Shown piece after piece: positions 12,640-24,435 of a stretch of DNA of 64,000 bases (position 1 is its first letter; every line of letters begins with the position of its first letter). The notes under the pieces are model-generated. The model had not been told where the DNA came from, did not search any database, and saw nothing but the letters and a program-made list of their open reading frames with translations. This DNA is from Asterochloris sp. CNOR1 (Eukaryota > Chlorophyta > Trebouxiophyceae > Trebouxiales > Trebouxiaceae), in the NCBI GenBank assembly GCA_963969365.1, contig OZ017752.1:1488001-1552000 (forward strand), in the 5' to 3' direction. The translations under genes were made by a program, and so were the position numbers.

Positions 12640-15613
12640 ATGGTCGGAGATGGAGCCCTCGGCGGCAGCAGTGAACATGCTGCCACAGCACCTGAGAAGG
12701 TGGACTTGCGCAGCTTGCTGGCCTCCTCAGTACCTTCCCTGTGCTGTACTGGCCCCGTGCAGCTTCATCCTGCTCAGACAATTTGCATCAGAGGTGCCAA
12801 GCCTGTACATGACATCATCATGTGCACTCGGAGGTTAGCTTGCAAGGACAGCTTCTTGGCCCTGCTAAGCATCAACAGATGTTCTCTTCGTCCCTGTGCA
12901 GGTGTGCATCCAGTGTGGCACCACGAAAACACCAATGTGGCGGAACTCGCCCCAGGGCCCAAAGACAATGTGCAATGCCTGCGGCGTGAAGCTGCAGCGT
13001 GCTCAGAACAAGCTGCGCGCCCAGGCTCTGGCGGCTGGAGAGCCCGAGCCAGTGTTTCCTGTGGCCATCGGCGCCCCACGGCACCGCAAGGCTGCCCCTG
13101 CGCCCCGTGTGGGGCACGGCGCTTCAGCCAACAGGGCAGCCGTGGGAACAGGTGCTGCCGGGCCTGTCACACGGCAGCGCCAGTCTGGCAAGGCTAGGGG
13201 CAGGACGCGAGCAGAAACAGCTGCCCCCCGGGAGGCTACACCTACGCCCGTGCCTGTGATGCAGTCAGTGGCCCCTGTTGGTGTGGCTGCTCATACAGCT
13301 GTGGCCCCTGCGCCGCTTGTGCCAGTCAGGGCGGAGCAGGCAGCGCCAGTCAAGGCCCCTGCAGTCATCTTTGCAGATGCCCCTGCCATCACGCGCACCT
13401 CCCTGGGGCCCCTGGCGGGCCTCAAGCGCAGCAGTTCGGCTGTGGGCTCTTCGGCCAGCGCTGCCAGTGTGGCTGTGGCTCTCAGCGAGGGCAACGCCCC
13501 CTCAGGCGCCGCCAGGCAGCGCCATGTCTCAACCAAACGCCCAAAGACCCAGGCCCAGCCTGCTCTGGAGACCTCAGAGGGGCCTCACCTGCAGCAGACG
13601 CGGCTGCACCACCACCAGCAGCAGGCGGCAGTCTGCCAGCTGCCGCAGCAGAAGCAGCAGCAGGGGTCTCTCATGCTATCCCCCTTTGCCGCTGCCACTG
13701 CACAGCGTCTCAGCAGCACCACCGTAACAAGGTTAGATCCCTCGCCGGCACCCACGCTGAGCCAGCTGGAGCTGCTTCTGCCCCGCGACGGCCAGCTGGC
13801 CCACAGTGGGCTGCCCCGGCGCACCTCAGGGGTGGCAGTGCGCGTGGTGTCGTCGGCAGGGGACTTGGGGCCCTACCAGGGCTCTGGTAAGGTGTTGGCC
13901 ATCTCCTCCAGCGAGGGGCAGGAGCTACTGAGCACAGCCTCGCCCAACGGGCGTTTCAGGTGGGGCATGTTGTGGAGCGGCTTGTTGGTGCGGCAGCATG
14001 CTTCTGCAGCTTGGCTCAATTGGTTCTAGTGGCTGTCTTCTGCTGGCCCTGCTCCAGTCTCTTAGCCTCTCCTGCTGGCTCGCACTGGATGCTTTGCTTT
14101 CTGTTTTCTTTTTCTGTTTATGCTTGGCCCCTGAACTGCTATGTGGTGACCGTGTACATCTTGTGCAGGTCGTCGCCCACGTCAGACATTGTCACCTGGA
14201 CACACGCTGAGGGCTGGACCCTGGTCTTCCCTTCTCAGGATGACTGGACTGTCTTTAAAGGTGAGTCGCCCCTGAGGCATAATCCAAACCTGCTGACAAT
14301 GGCTGCATCTCTGCTGGGTGCTGCACGATGCCGCCCAGCAGTGCCATGAGCTCTGCAGACACCTCACATGTTCTGCCTGCTGCTTGCCATCTGTGCGTCC
14401 TTATGTGGTCCACACTGGAATGCAGGCATTCTAGAGAGCCTGCTGCCCGAGGTTCAGCCTATGTTCAATTCCTGCCACAATCCCCATGCCAGCCTTTCTA
14501 GCAGCCTCAGCAGCAGCAATGTGCCTGGGACGCCATTTGGGGTGAGCCACCACTGTGGCTTGTTGGAACTTGGTGCTGATCTGTCCATTCTGCAGCTTGC
14601 TTCCTGCAAGGACTGGCGGCAGAGCAGCTCTGTAGTCTTAGTGTGGTGCCCCTGGCGCTTTGTCAGTATGACTCAATAGCTTGACATAAGGGTGTGGGCG
14701 TGTGGCTCAGATGTCGGCATGTTCGTGCAGGGCAGTGTAGCGGCTGGCGGCCCTGCCGGTGGCCTTGGGGACCTGCAGCCTGTGAAGGGGCGCTCGTCAC
14801 CTGACAGCCCACTGAGCAGCCTGAGAGTGGCTGCGCGCCATGGTGGAACTGCTCAGGCAGCCTCAAAACCCTGCGGCCCCTTAGCCAACCCACACAGCAA
14901 CACCTGGGGGCTGCCCCTCATGCCTAGCAGTAGCAGCCTGGGCATGCCCAGCACCCCGGGCGCGCACCCGGGCACAGTTCTGCGTGGGGCGTCCAGCGCA
15001 GCCCCTAGCCAGGCGCTTGGGCTGCAGCGGATTGCCCTGGGCATGGATGGCGATTTCGAGCTGGGCATGCAGCTGGGGCTGTTTGAGGCTGCCCCCGTGC
15101 CAGGCTGTGATCAGGTGAGATTGCTTGGGTGCATGCCATGAATCTTGGGCTCTGGTGGGCTGCATCTTTTGTGTCTCTGCCTTCACAGCGCACCTGAATG
15201 CCTGCTATCTTCCCTGCTGCCACGAGTGAGCTCTGTTCGCATGGTGTGCTGGCAGACACCTCATGGGCAGAGCACCCTTCAAAGCTGTCTGAACTCCGCC
15301 TGCTGTGCCATGTTGGCTGCATCCCATTGCTTGAGGTGCAGAGCAAGGTACCTGCACACCTGCTCCACTCTGTTTGGGCCTCCTGCAGGGTGATACGCTG
15401 GCAGGTGGGGCAATGCGCCAACGCAGCCCCAAGCTGGAGCCTGCTGCTGTGCTGCCAATGTTCAAGGCTGAGGAGAGCCTGATCTACAAGCACTCAGGCC
15501 TGCTCAACAGCAATGAGGCCCAGTTGATGCGCAGCGGGATAGGGCCAGCAGCATCCATGCTGGGGCCCCTTGATCAGGCCCACCCCCTGCAGGGATTACC
15601 TGTGGGGTGGTGA
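12640..15613 (+). CDS. GATA-type zinc-finger transcription factor, 6 exons, 644 aa
   Basis: Exons are 12640-12699, 12902-13959, 14169-14260, 14426-14541, 14731-15114 and 15389-15613; the sum is 1935 nt in frame. One GATA finger sits at the N-terminus: Cys22 and Cys25, then 18 residues, then Cys44 and Cys47, the CX2C-X18-CX2C spacing of plant GATA factors. It contains the TPMWR and [10 protein letters not shown] features that contact DNA, with a basic stretch after it. The remaining 590 residues are rich in Ala, Pro, Ser and Gln, with a His/Gln patch near residue 250, and are probably disordered. A short Trp-containing segment (residues of about 375-400) is the only other ordered-looking part. 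Target genes cannot be read from sequence. The start follows from phase and from a Met close to the finger; an extra 5' exon is possible. Confidence 0.9.
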
Positions 15614-16699
15614 CCCCTCAGTATTCATGCCATGATCTCTCAGTCAGGCCGGCCTGCACAGGGCTCTCTTAAGCATTGACATCCTCTAGACCACAGCAGC
15701 ACCTACACACCAAAGAGTATCTGCAAGACCTGCGTCAGATAGCGTCGCTCCCGCCGCCAGGCTAGTCCACTATATCCACCTGCACCAGCACCCGAGGAGG
15801 AGGGCCTCCTTACCAATCCACAATTGAGACAAGAGTGGCTGGCTTTCAGCCAGTGACACCAACTTTCTAATGCTGATCCCCAGGAACAGGATAGACCCTG
15901 ACCCAAGTAATTCCCTCTATTGCCTGTCTTTCCCCCATGTCTGCATTACGTCCCAGGCCCCTCACGCACCAGTCAGTCGTCTTTGGCAGCATGTGTGCCT
16001 CTTGTTGTACCACGTCAAGCACTGCAGATCCCCTTTGCTAAACAAATCGATAGATCAATGAGACCCATTTTTGTTTTTGAACGCCTCTGGAAGTGTGAGT
16101 GACCACATTGACTGCAGGTTTGCCTGTCCTGAAGAGGCGCCATCACCCTGCCTTGTGGTCAAAGGGATGGGTCACTGCAGCATGCAGGTTGGTAAGCGCC
16201 CTAAGCCCCTGCTGTAGAGCCTCTTTCAAGCACACCCAGGATGAAAGTTACACAACAGAAAATTTGCATTATCACAAGTGCAAAAATGATTTCACAGACA
16301 CGCTGAGATGGTGCTCCAGCAACATTTCAAGCTGTGGGCTGGCTGACCCCGTGGGAGCGTGAAATTGGTTGATTGGGCAGGCGCAGTCAGCACGGGGGAG
16401 CAGCCATTTTAAGCAGAGGTGAGACTTTCAAGCAGATGCAGCTGGAAGGGTTCATGAGCACAGTCAATCAACTTGTTTGCACAAGCTGTGTTGAGGTGCA
16501 TGTACATGACTAGGCAATACAGATACTTGTCCAATGCACTGAACATATGGTCTGCCCCTGGAATGCCAGCAGAAGACTGCTAGTCTGTAGGCAGGGCAAG
16601 CAGGGTTTGTTTGCGATCACTGCAGACAGCACAGCAAGACAACTCACGCAGCTGAGGCTGCCAGCCGCTGCCGTGCTTCTACATTACAGCCTCTGCTGC
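15614..16699. other. Intergenic region between GATA and kinase genes
   Basis: About 1.1 kb holding the GATA 3' UTR and the kinase promoter. It has AT-rich stretches near 16030-16110 and 16240-16310. I found no gene or repeat that I can support. Confidence 0.5.
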
Positions 16700-19600
16700 A
16701 TGCAGACGATGAACACCACAGACAAGGCGACATCGCCTCACGCGCACATCAGTACAGAGGACCAGGCAACCTCCCCTCATGCTGGCGGGACTCGGGCCAC
16801 CCCCAATCGCCAGCCACCAGGGCAGGCAGGTCCTCCGCGCTTCCAGGGGACGCCCTCCAACAACGGCATGATGCCGGCATCCCCTAAGAAGCACAACCTG
16901 AACGCCAATGCACTCAACAGCCTGCCCAAAAACGCCAAGGTTGACGGCGTGGAGCCCAGCAGCCTGCTGATCGTTGTGCCCAAGAACTTCTTCCCCAAGG
17001 TGAAGCCCACCTGCTGCCAGATGTGCATGCTGCCTGCTTGCGGATACGGCTTGCAAGGTGAAGCCTGCTGATAAGGTCAGACCTGCCTGCTGCCAGACAC
17101 TGCTTTGCAAGGCGCATCCAGCCTGTAAGCCTGGCCTGTGCCAGATTGTTAGGCTGTCTGCAGGGCATGGTGGCATCTGCGTGCACCTGCCTTGTCAACT
17201 CGCTTGCCAGTTTCAAGGGCTGGGATCAGCAGATACACGGCCTAAATGGCCAAGCACAAGCTGACTGCTGCTGCGTTGTGATCCCAGCTGGCATTATGTC
17301 ACCGTCATATGTGCGCCTACTTGGCGTAACAGGCTCACATAGAGTCTGAGCAGGCTGCGGTGGGCTGCTGTGGCTAACTTTGCATGGTGCCAGATGGTGC
17401 CAAACTGCTGGTTTGCGGACCCTGCAGGAGGGCAAGAAGCTCACAGATGACTTGGTTGTGGGCAAGAAGCTTGGGGCAGGACTGCAGGTGTGCCACAGTG
17501 TGTGCGCTGCCTCTGCACGTGTGATCCCTGACAACTGCTGCCTGCACAGAGCTTGCCTGCCCCTGCTGCAGAGCTGCGTAGAAGTTGCCTGTCTGGTCTG
17601 CAGACCTGTTGCTTGCCCGCTTGGCAGACCTGTGGCTGCAAACCTGCCTGCACAGAAGCTCTTGGCCTACTGTATGGACCTGCCAGGAAACAAAATGCAC
17701 GTGCTGCTCTGTGCTAGCAGCCCTGCGTGTGCATGCAGGCTGCTGTGTACGAGCTAAAGGATCGCGATGGCAATGTTGACAAGCTGCATGTCCTCAAGCA
17801 CAAGCACAAGGGTGAGCGCCTGCAGCAGCCCTGTGGGGGCTGCACAGATGCACCCATGACGCAAGTTCGGCTGCCCCATGGTGACGATGTGGAAGCGAGA
17901 GCTGCGTAGGGCTGCTCAGAACCTTCTCTCTGACTCTTGAGCTGTGTTCACTGCAGGTGCCCTGCTCACTAAGATGCAGCGCGAGTGGGAGGTGAGCTTT
18001 GCTGCGTTCGAACCTAGCCGCTTACCCAACTTTGCAACAGATGCAGCTGTGCGTGACCCCTGCTGCTCCCATGCCTTTGCTGCCTCCCTTCCTGCGCACG
18101 GTCTCAGCCATGCTCAGGGCGCTGCTCTTAGTCAGCTGACCGTGCTCCAGGTGGGCAGGCGCGTCAGCAGCCTGCTGGAGCAGGAGATTGCCCTCCCAGG
18201 CTTCATGGCAGTGGGGGCTGGCGTCTGCACAGACCATGGAAGTTTCAGAGGCGAGCCATGCCCATGATGCACTCAGCAAACACGTGCAAAGCATGTTGCC
18301 AGCAGGAGATGTTCTTCCGGGAGTCATCATGCAGATACAACAGCTGCTTGCATAGGACTAAGGACTATTCTCTGCTTGATAAAACATGAAGGGGTGCCAG
18401 ACGGTCTGCTCAGACTGGCATGCCTTCCCTTGACCTGCTGCTGTGATGCAGGATCCTGGAAAGCCCAGCCTGCATTGCAGTGCATGGTGGAGGGCACAGC
18501 TGGGTTGCATCTCTCCCACTCCCATAGGTGCTGCAGGATTGAGCGTGACCTAGCTGGCCTACACAGCAGTCCCCATGGAAAATGCTGCCACAGCCACTTT
18601 GCCTGCCACTGACCTGCCATTCACATATTGCATCCTGCTCTCGCTGTCCCTGCTCTGCTGATTTTTTCGAGACGATCCTGCGCGGCCTCTGCCTGTGCAG
18701 AGGCTATGAGGATGCCCCAAACCTGAAAGTTGCCTGTGTGCTGCAGGGATGATCCTGGAGCGCCTAGATGGCAAAGATTGCAGCAAGATCTGCATGAGAA
18801 AAACGTTCCACGACATCCACTATGTGCGCGAAATGCTGTTCTGCACCTTCTGCGCGCTGGACATCTCGCAGAAGCAGCTGGGCTTCCACCACTCCGACAT
18901 GCGCCTGTGCAATGTCATGGACATAGGTGTGCACAGTCACTGACTGATATGCATCCAGTGACGTGTGGGCAGTCACGTTGACAGCAAATCACAGCATTTT
19001 GTCTAATCAAAGTCATGGACACAGGTGGACGCAGCCAGGGACTGACATGCTTCCAGCCTTGTGGGGACTGCCGGTCATGATCTTGAGCATACCAGCAGCA
19101 TGCCCTTCTGCAATGGGGCACATCTGTTCATGAGCCATCAGTGCTGGGGCAATCCTTTGAGTACAGCGGGCTGGCAGCAATGCTCTGGGCACCCCAGCAG
19201 ATGCTGCTGTTGCGGTACAAGACTAGGGATGTGGCAGCAGTGCCATCAGTTAGGCTGCTGTTCTGACTGTCTTGTCAAAGGGTGGGACTTGCATCTGCGC
19301 CCCCCAAACCCAGGCCACAGTCCGCACATCCATGTCCCCACCTGCACCGTCATTGCAGCAGGGGCAGAGCGGCACTCCAATGAGCTAGTGTGGTGCAGCG
19401 AGCTGCATTCGCGCTCAAAATTGCCGACCCAGCTTCATGGCATGAAGATCCCGACCCATGGGATGTGCTTGCCTTGAGCGCACCTTCGCTACTAAGTTTA
19501 ATGCATGCAGCCCAGCTGTAGCTGCCTGCCCCAAGCTGGTCTTTCTCAGCCGGGACTGTGGCCTGCAGGGCCTGACCCGCAGGATGTGGCAGCGCTGAAT

Positions 19601-22600
19601 GCGGAGCGCAGCCAGCCTTTGGGGCAGCACGTGGTGGCTTCTTCAGGCCAGCATGCCGACACGCGCCTGCAGCAGGCCAGGGAGCTCCACACACAGCCCA
19701 GTGCACATGAGGTGCCCTTTGCTGCAGAGGAGCCAGAGGTGGGCCACCACTGTGCGCATGTTTGTCTTGAGGCATCGCTTCTGTGTGCAACACACCCCGA
19801 ACCCCCCACCCCGGGGCTGCTATGCGCTCAGCATAGCAGAGTCTGCATGCCTCTCAGAAAAGATGCTCTTGCTCAGGCGCTGGTGCCCTGCACAATCAAT
19901 CTGTCAAGGGCTCATCGCGCACCGTATGCCTGCCTCAGCAGTCAAGCTGGACATGCAGCTATGCCAGGCGCCGACGGGCATGAACCTGGCTGCACGGCAT
20001 GGCTGTGCATTGCAGGTGTTGCCAACAGTTGTTGTCTGGCTCTTGACTTGCAACACACCTTATCTGGCTGTGTGATCCCTTGCTACGCTGCCAGAGTCTT
20101 CACCTCAAGCTTGTCTGCAGGCCAGTCAAGGCACTGTTGGACAGATGCATGAGGCTGCACATGCTGCCTCGCGGAGGAACACGGGGTCAGGGGTGCTCAC
20201 AGAGGGCTTAGGGGCTGCGGCTGGTCAGCCAGGGCTGCAGGGCGAGGTGCAGATGTCCTCCATGCCGCAGAACGAGCCCCAAGTCAGCGCTTTTGCAGGT
20301 AGATAGCTGTGGTTTGCGGGCTTTCTTGTGCGCCGGCATGGACACCCTTCTCTCTGTTGCATGCTCTGGGCGGGGCAAGCAGGGTCCTGCACAAGCAGGG
20401 CACACAGACATCCATGGCCGCTAAAGGATGTGAGGATGTCTGCCATGCAGCTGGACGAGCCTCAAGTAAGCGCCTTTGCAGATGGGCAGCTTGTCTGCGG
20501 GTTGGCTTTTGCGCCCGGCAGAACCGGGGTGCCCTGCTTGACAGGGGTGCCTCAGGTTGATCTGAGGCATGGCTGTCAGACAGATGCACGGCAGCAGAGT
20601 GCATATTCTGACCAGTTGAAGGTGCCTTGACTGCACACAGTCTGCCCAAAAGGCATGGACATTCCTGCTGCCCTGCCCACCTCTGAGGCTTGGCATCAAG
20701 TTAAGGACCCATGCTTCCCTGCAGTCTATGCCTTTGGTCTGCTGTGAGCAATCTAGGTAGCCCAGGAGTCTACCTGTTGCCCCTGCAGGGCACTGACTGC
20801 TCCGTCTGCCTGACACTGGCTCGTTTCTGATGAGGAGGCAAAGTGCAAATGCACATTGATCCGCAGGGCACAGGCGACCCGCAGCCTGGCAGGCCCTGAC
20901 CCTGGCTGCTGTGACAGCATCCCTGACCTGCAGGGGGCGCCCTTCTTTGTTGACAGTGCAGGCAAGGTGGAGCTTGTTCCCCACCAATGACTGCAGGGCA
21001 TGGGCGTCCCAGCTTGGAGGAGCCCCCTGGGCGCAGGCACAGCGTCGGCCTGGACGCTCGCGGGAATCTGCAGGCGCCCGGGCAGACCAGCCGCGCAGTC
21101 AGCGTCCCCATGCGCGACAACCAGTCAGGGCTGCGCCTCCCACACAGGTGGGGGCTGGTCATCATGTTGCAATCGCACAGTGAGCAGGTCACAAGGGGAT
21201 GCCGCAATTGTTGAGGTGCCAGCTAGGCTGCTCAAGTGGCGCTATGTCGCCTGACATGGGTAGGTGCTGGCATACCAAATTTGCACTTCAGCCTGCCCAA
21301 GCTGCAGGCAGCGCTTCATTGTGTATGCTGTGGTTCAAGCATGTGACTTGAGCCTGCCTGCGGGCAACATGTAGGGCCTGCCAGATGGTCTGCTGCAACG
21401 GACGACAGCGGTATCCCTTATCTCCTTGAGTTCTGCAAGCCACCCCTGCCCACATCTTCTGAGATGTTACTTGCTTCCTGCTGCAGGTACAAGGTCATTG
21501 ACTATGGCCTGGCGGACTTTGGTGAGCACTTGGGTCTGCGCCTGAGGTCCTGACGGATCATGCTGCTGCCGCCTGTGCCTGTCAGATGCATGCTGCCTCC
21601 CAGCTGGCCTGCTGCACCGGAGCACAACTGCTCGTCTCCTGCTGCGCGATGGAATTGGTCAGACCACTGTCAGAGGACACGTGCAATGTTTGACTGCAGC
21701 ATGTGCTGTCTGCATGCTGCCCCCACCGACTCCTGTGCCGCTTGGCGCTCTTGCCCAGCCACACTCTCAGCCTGCATTTCTTGTGCCCTCTTCAGAGGAG
21801 CGCTATGCAGCAGGCATGATTGGCAAGGCAGCCACAGAGGGCACTGAGCGCGCCCCCAAGGAGGAGAGTTTCCGCCATCGCCACCGCCGCGGGGGGCGCA
21901 GAAACTTCCTGCCCGTCCCTCTGCAGTACTCCAGCCTGCACCTCATACCCAAGGTGGGACATTGTGTGGTCTGACCTTCTTTCCATGCTTGAGAAAGTCT
22001 CAACAGCCCGGGCCCAAGCTGCCTGTGCCACACACCAAAGATGAGTGGGATGGTCAGCCCTGCACCTCGCGGGTCAAATCTGGTTGGAGTGGCATGGCCT
22101 GCCCTGCCTTAAGCCTCAGTCTGGTATGGGCTGGGCCAAGGTCGGCAGAGTACTGTTCTGCTGTGACTGCCACCCGCGGCCCATGTGCTGCGAGAGTTGA
22201 CCATCTTGGGTGGCAGGAATGCTCGCACTCGATTGTAGGGAATGGGCTCAAAAATGCCAAGTTGTGCGGGGTAGCACACCGCAGCCACTGCCAGGCCCGC
22301 AGACTGCAGGCTGTGAGACTGCAGGTGTCCCCGCTGGAGCGCTGGTGGCGCTACCTGTGGCGCAGGAAAGGGGACGTCTATCACCTCATGTTTGACATGT
22401 GCCGCTTCCTGGATGGGCGCTTGTGGCCCAGCCAGGACAAGACTGACGTGCAGCTGTTCCTGCAGCTGATGAAGCATGTGACAGGTGAGGTCTCTGCTGC
22501 TGCTTGCTGCGTCCTGGCTCCTTCTGCAGCTCTACCTTCCTGGCCTGTAATGGCAGCTACAGCTGATGGCGGACGGGACAGGTGAGGCTGCCGCTGGTAC

Positions 22601-23352
22601 CTGCTGCATCACTGTGTGCATTTGTGTAGCGGGACAGCCTGGGGGGCTTGCCAGAGGGTGGACAAGCATCTGTTCCTGCAGCTGATGGGGTGTGGTCTGG
22701 GTGGACGTGTTGGTGCCCCCTGCCACCCGGTCTGTCAACGGCTCCTGTTTCCCACTTGTGTGTGTCCTTGCTTCCGTGACCTGCTTCACGTGCACTGGGA
22801 CACATTGAGGTGCTGTCTGCGGCTGGGATCAGAACAAAGTGTGCTCACCAGCAGATGGCTGTCCCTGCGGCTGTCTCTTCAATGAGTTGGTGTGCTCACA
22901 CCAGGCTCACTGTGACCCCTGCAGGTGTCCCCCTCAAGGCCTGGTTCTGTGACATTGAGGGCGACGATCAGGATGAAAAGGTGCTCAAGGCCAAGGATAG
23001 CAGAATCCCCTGTGGCATGTTTGAGCGTAGCGATGGAGCCCTGCACATCCTCAGGGTCAGGGGCGTCAGGTGGGCTGTTGCACAGTGATGTGGGTCAATA
23101 GTCTGACCAGGCATCAAGTGCTCTGGAGAACTTGCCTGTGTTTCCATAGAACCCTGTTTGGTGCTGCTGGACAGTGCTCTGGATGCTAGCAGTTGTGCCT
23201 GCTGCAGGGCACGGGCTTGGTTCAACCCTCACAATCCTGGCTTGACGGCTGCGGAGGTGCTCACAAGCCCCTTTTTTAAGCCCTGTTATGAGCAAGACTG
23301 GGCTGCTGGCCTTCGTGCCGGTCCCTCCAAGCTGCCGGATTGGAAGCCTTGA
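16700..23352 (+). CDS. Divergent protein kinase with a DYG motif and a long insert, 14 exons, 626 aa
   Basis: Exons are 16700-16999, 17428-17487, 17739-17811, 17957-17991, 18151-18241, 18747-18926, 19569-19738, 20121-20298, 20997-21147, 21487-21521, 21796-21953, 22325-22484, 22925-23069 and 23208-23352; phases agree. A disordered N-terminus of about 100 residues precedes a kinase fold. Visible landmarks are a glycine loop (LGAG, residues 115-118), a VAIK-like Lys at 140, a helix C Glu near 154, a catalytic loop HHSDMRLCNVM with Asp237 and Asn242, DYG at 418-420, and a closing LTAAEVLTSPFF segment. About 166 low-complexity residues lie between the catalytic loop and DYG, where most kinases have about 15. 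The key catalytic residues are present, so activity is plausible. I cannot name the subfamily; haspin-like or another atypical group is possible. A start at 16709 is equally possible. Confidence 0.82.
20258..20485 (+). repeat. Duplicated exon 3' edge in a kinase intron
   Basis: The end of exon 8 and its donor (about 20258-20300) recur about 170 bp downstream at about 20435-20480. Both copies encode a segment ending in PQVSAFA. In the second copy the GT of the donor is lost (GCAGAT instead of GCAGGT), so it cannot act as the same splice site. Confidence 0.75.
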
Positions 23353-24435
23353 ACAAAGTCTATTCCCAACTGACATCCACTCCTGAACGAACTCTCTGAC
23401 TCGAGTCTGTGCTCTCGTCTCTGATGCCTCACAATGGACAGGGCGCTTGCCAGTTGCCCCTCAGATAGATGACCTGCTAGAAATGCATGAACCCGCTGGG
23501 ATGGCTGTTTAACCTCTTTGAGAAGGTTCCTGGATTTCAGACATAAGGACAGGTGTGTAGTGAGCTCGATGGCGCCAGCCAGCTGATTTCTGAACATCCT
23601 AGATTGCTTGTCCCATAGTGGCCCCGAGTCAAGGATCAATGTCTATCCTAAGAGACCTCTCATTGCTAAGCCAGGATGCACTGGGAGTGACCTTCCCATA
23701 TACACGAATAAGTGCTGCCACAGGTGCACTGGCAGGATGGCAGCCAGGGGCCACAGCAAGTGGCAGGCGCTGTGCCCATTGTGGGTATCACAGAGTCTGC
23801 GTCAGACGAGGGGGGCATGTTGTATGGGTCAGTAGACTGGAAAGCACTGGTCAGTGCTGCAGGCTTTCCAGTCTGCAGCAAGAGAAGAGGCAGAAGCAGG
23901 CCAAGCCCAGTGTGATACATGCTGGCTGTCATCTAGCATATGCTGAAGTGATGGAGTCCACCCTTCAGAACGCACATGTTGACAAAGCTGAAGCTCAACA
24001 ATGTGTCTATCAAGCCGCTAGGGTCTGCAACCACCAGCATAACTAGTCAGAGCACGCATTTTCCAAAAAGCTTCATGAAGGATGCTGGACAAGCAGAAGT
24101 CTTGATGAAGTTCATATGCTAAATTTGGAACTTAAGAGGCAGTGAGAGAAGCATGTGGAGATTGACAGGGGAAACTCCCTGAGGTGTTGCAAGATATGAG
24201 AAGAGGCTTCGAACTTTGGGTGTGCGTCATGCTCGTCTTCATGGAGATGCTGAGCTGGAGGTTCCCTAATATGCCACCAGCTCCCAGGTGGGGCCCGGCC
24301 AAGTCTGTGCAGCTTAGCCAGGTGCCATTCCAATCTGTTAGCCATCCACATGGCGCAGGTGGCTGGCATGCACAGTCAACATGTTTACACTGATTTCCTT
24401 CACACATGATGTACACAGACGACATGATCGGTCAG
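23353..24435. other. Convergent intergenic region
   Basis: About 1.1 kb between the kinase stop (+) and the securin-candidate stop (-). It is less GC-rich than the genes and should hold two 3' UTRs. No reading frame here has splice sites or composition like the real genes. Confidence 0.5.

Noticed and set aside
18003-18025. tRNA T-loop-like GTTCGAAC
   Set aside because: The flanking bases cannot pair as a T-stem and no acceptor stem or anticodon arm is present.
23618-24046. 142-residue plus-strand reading frame in the kinase-securin gap
   Set aside because: No family features, no supporting splice sites, and composition unlike the real exons.
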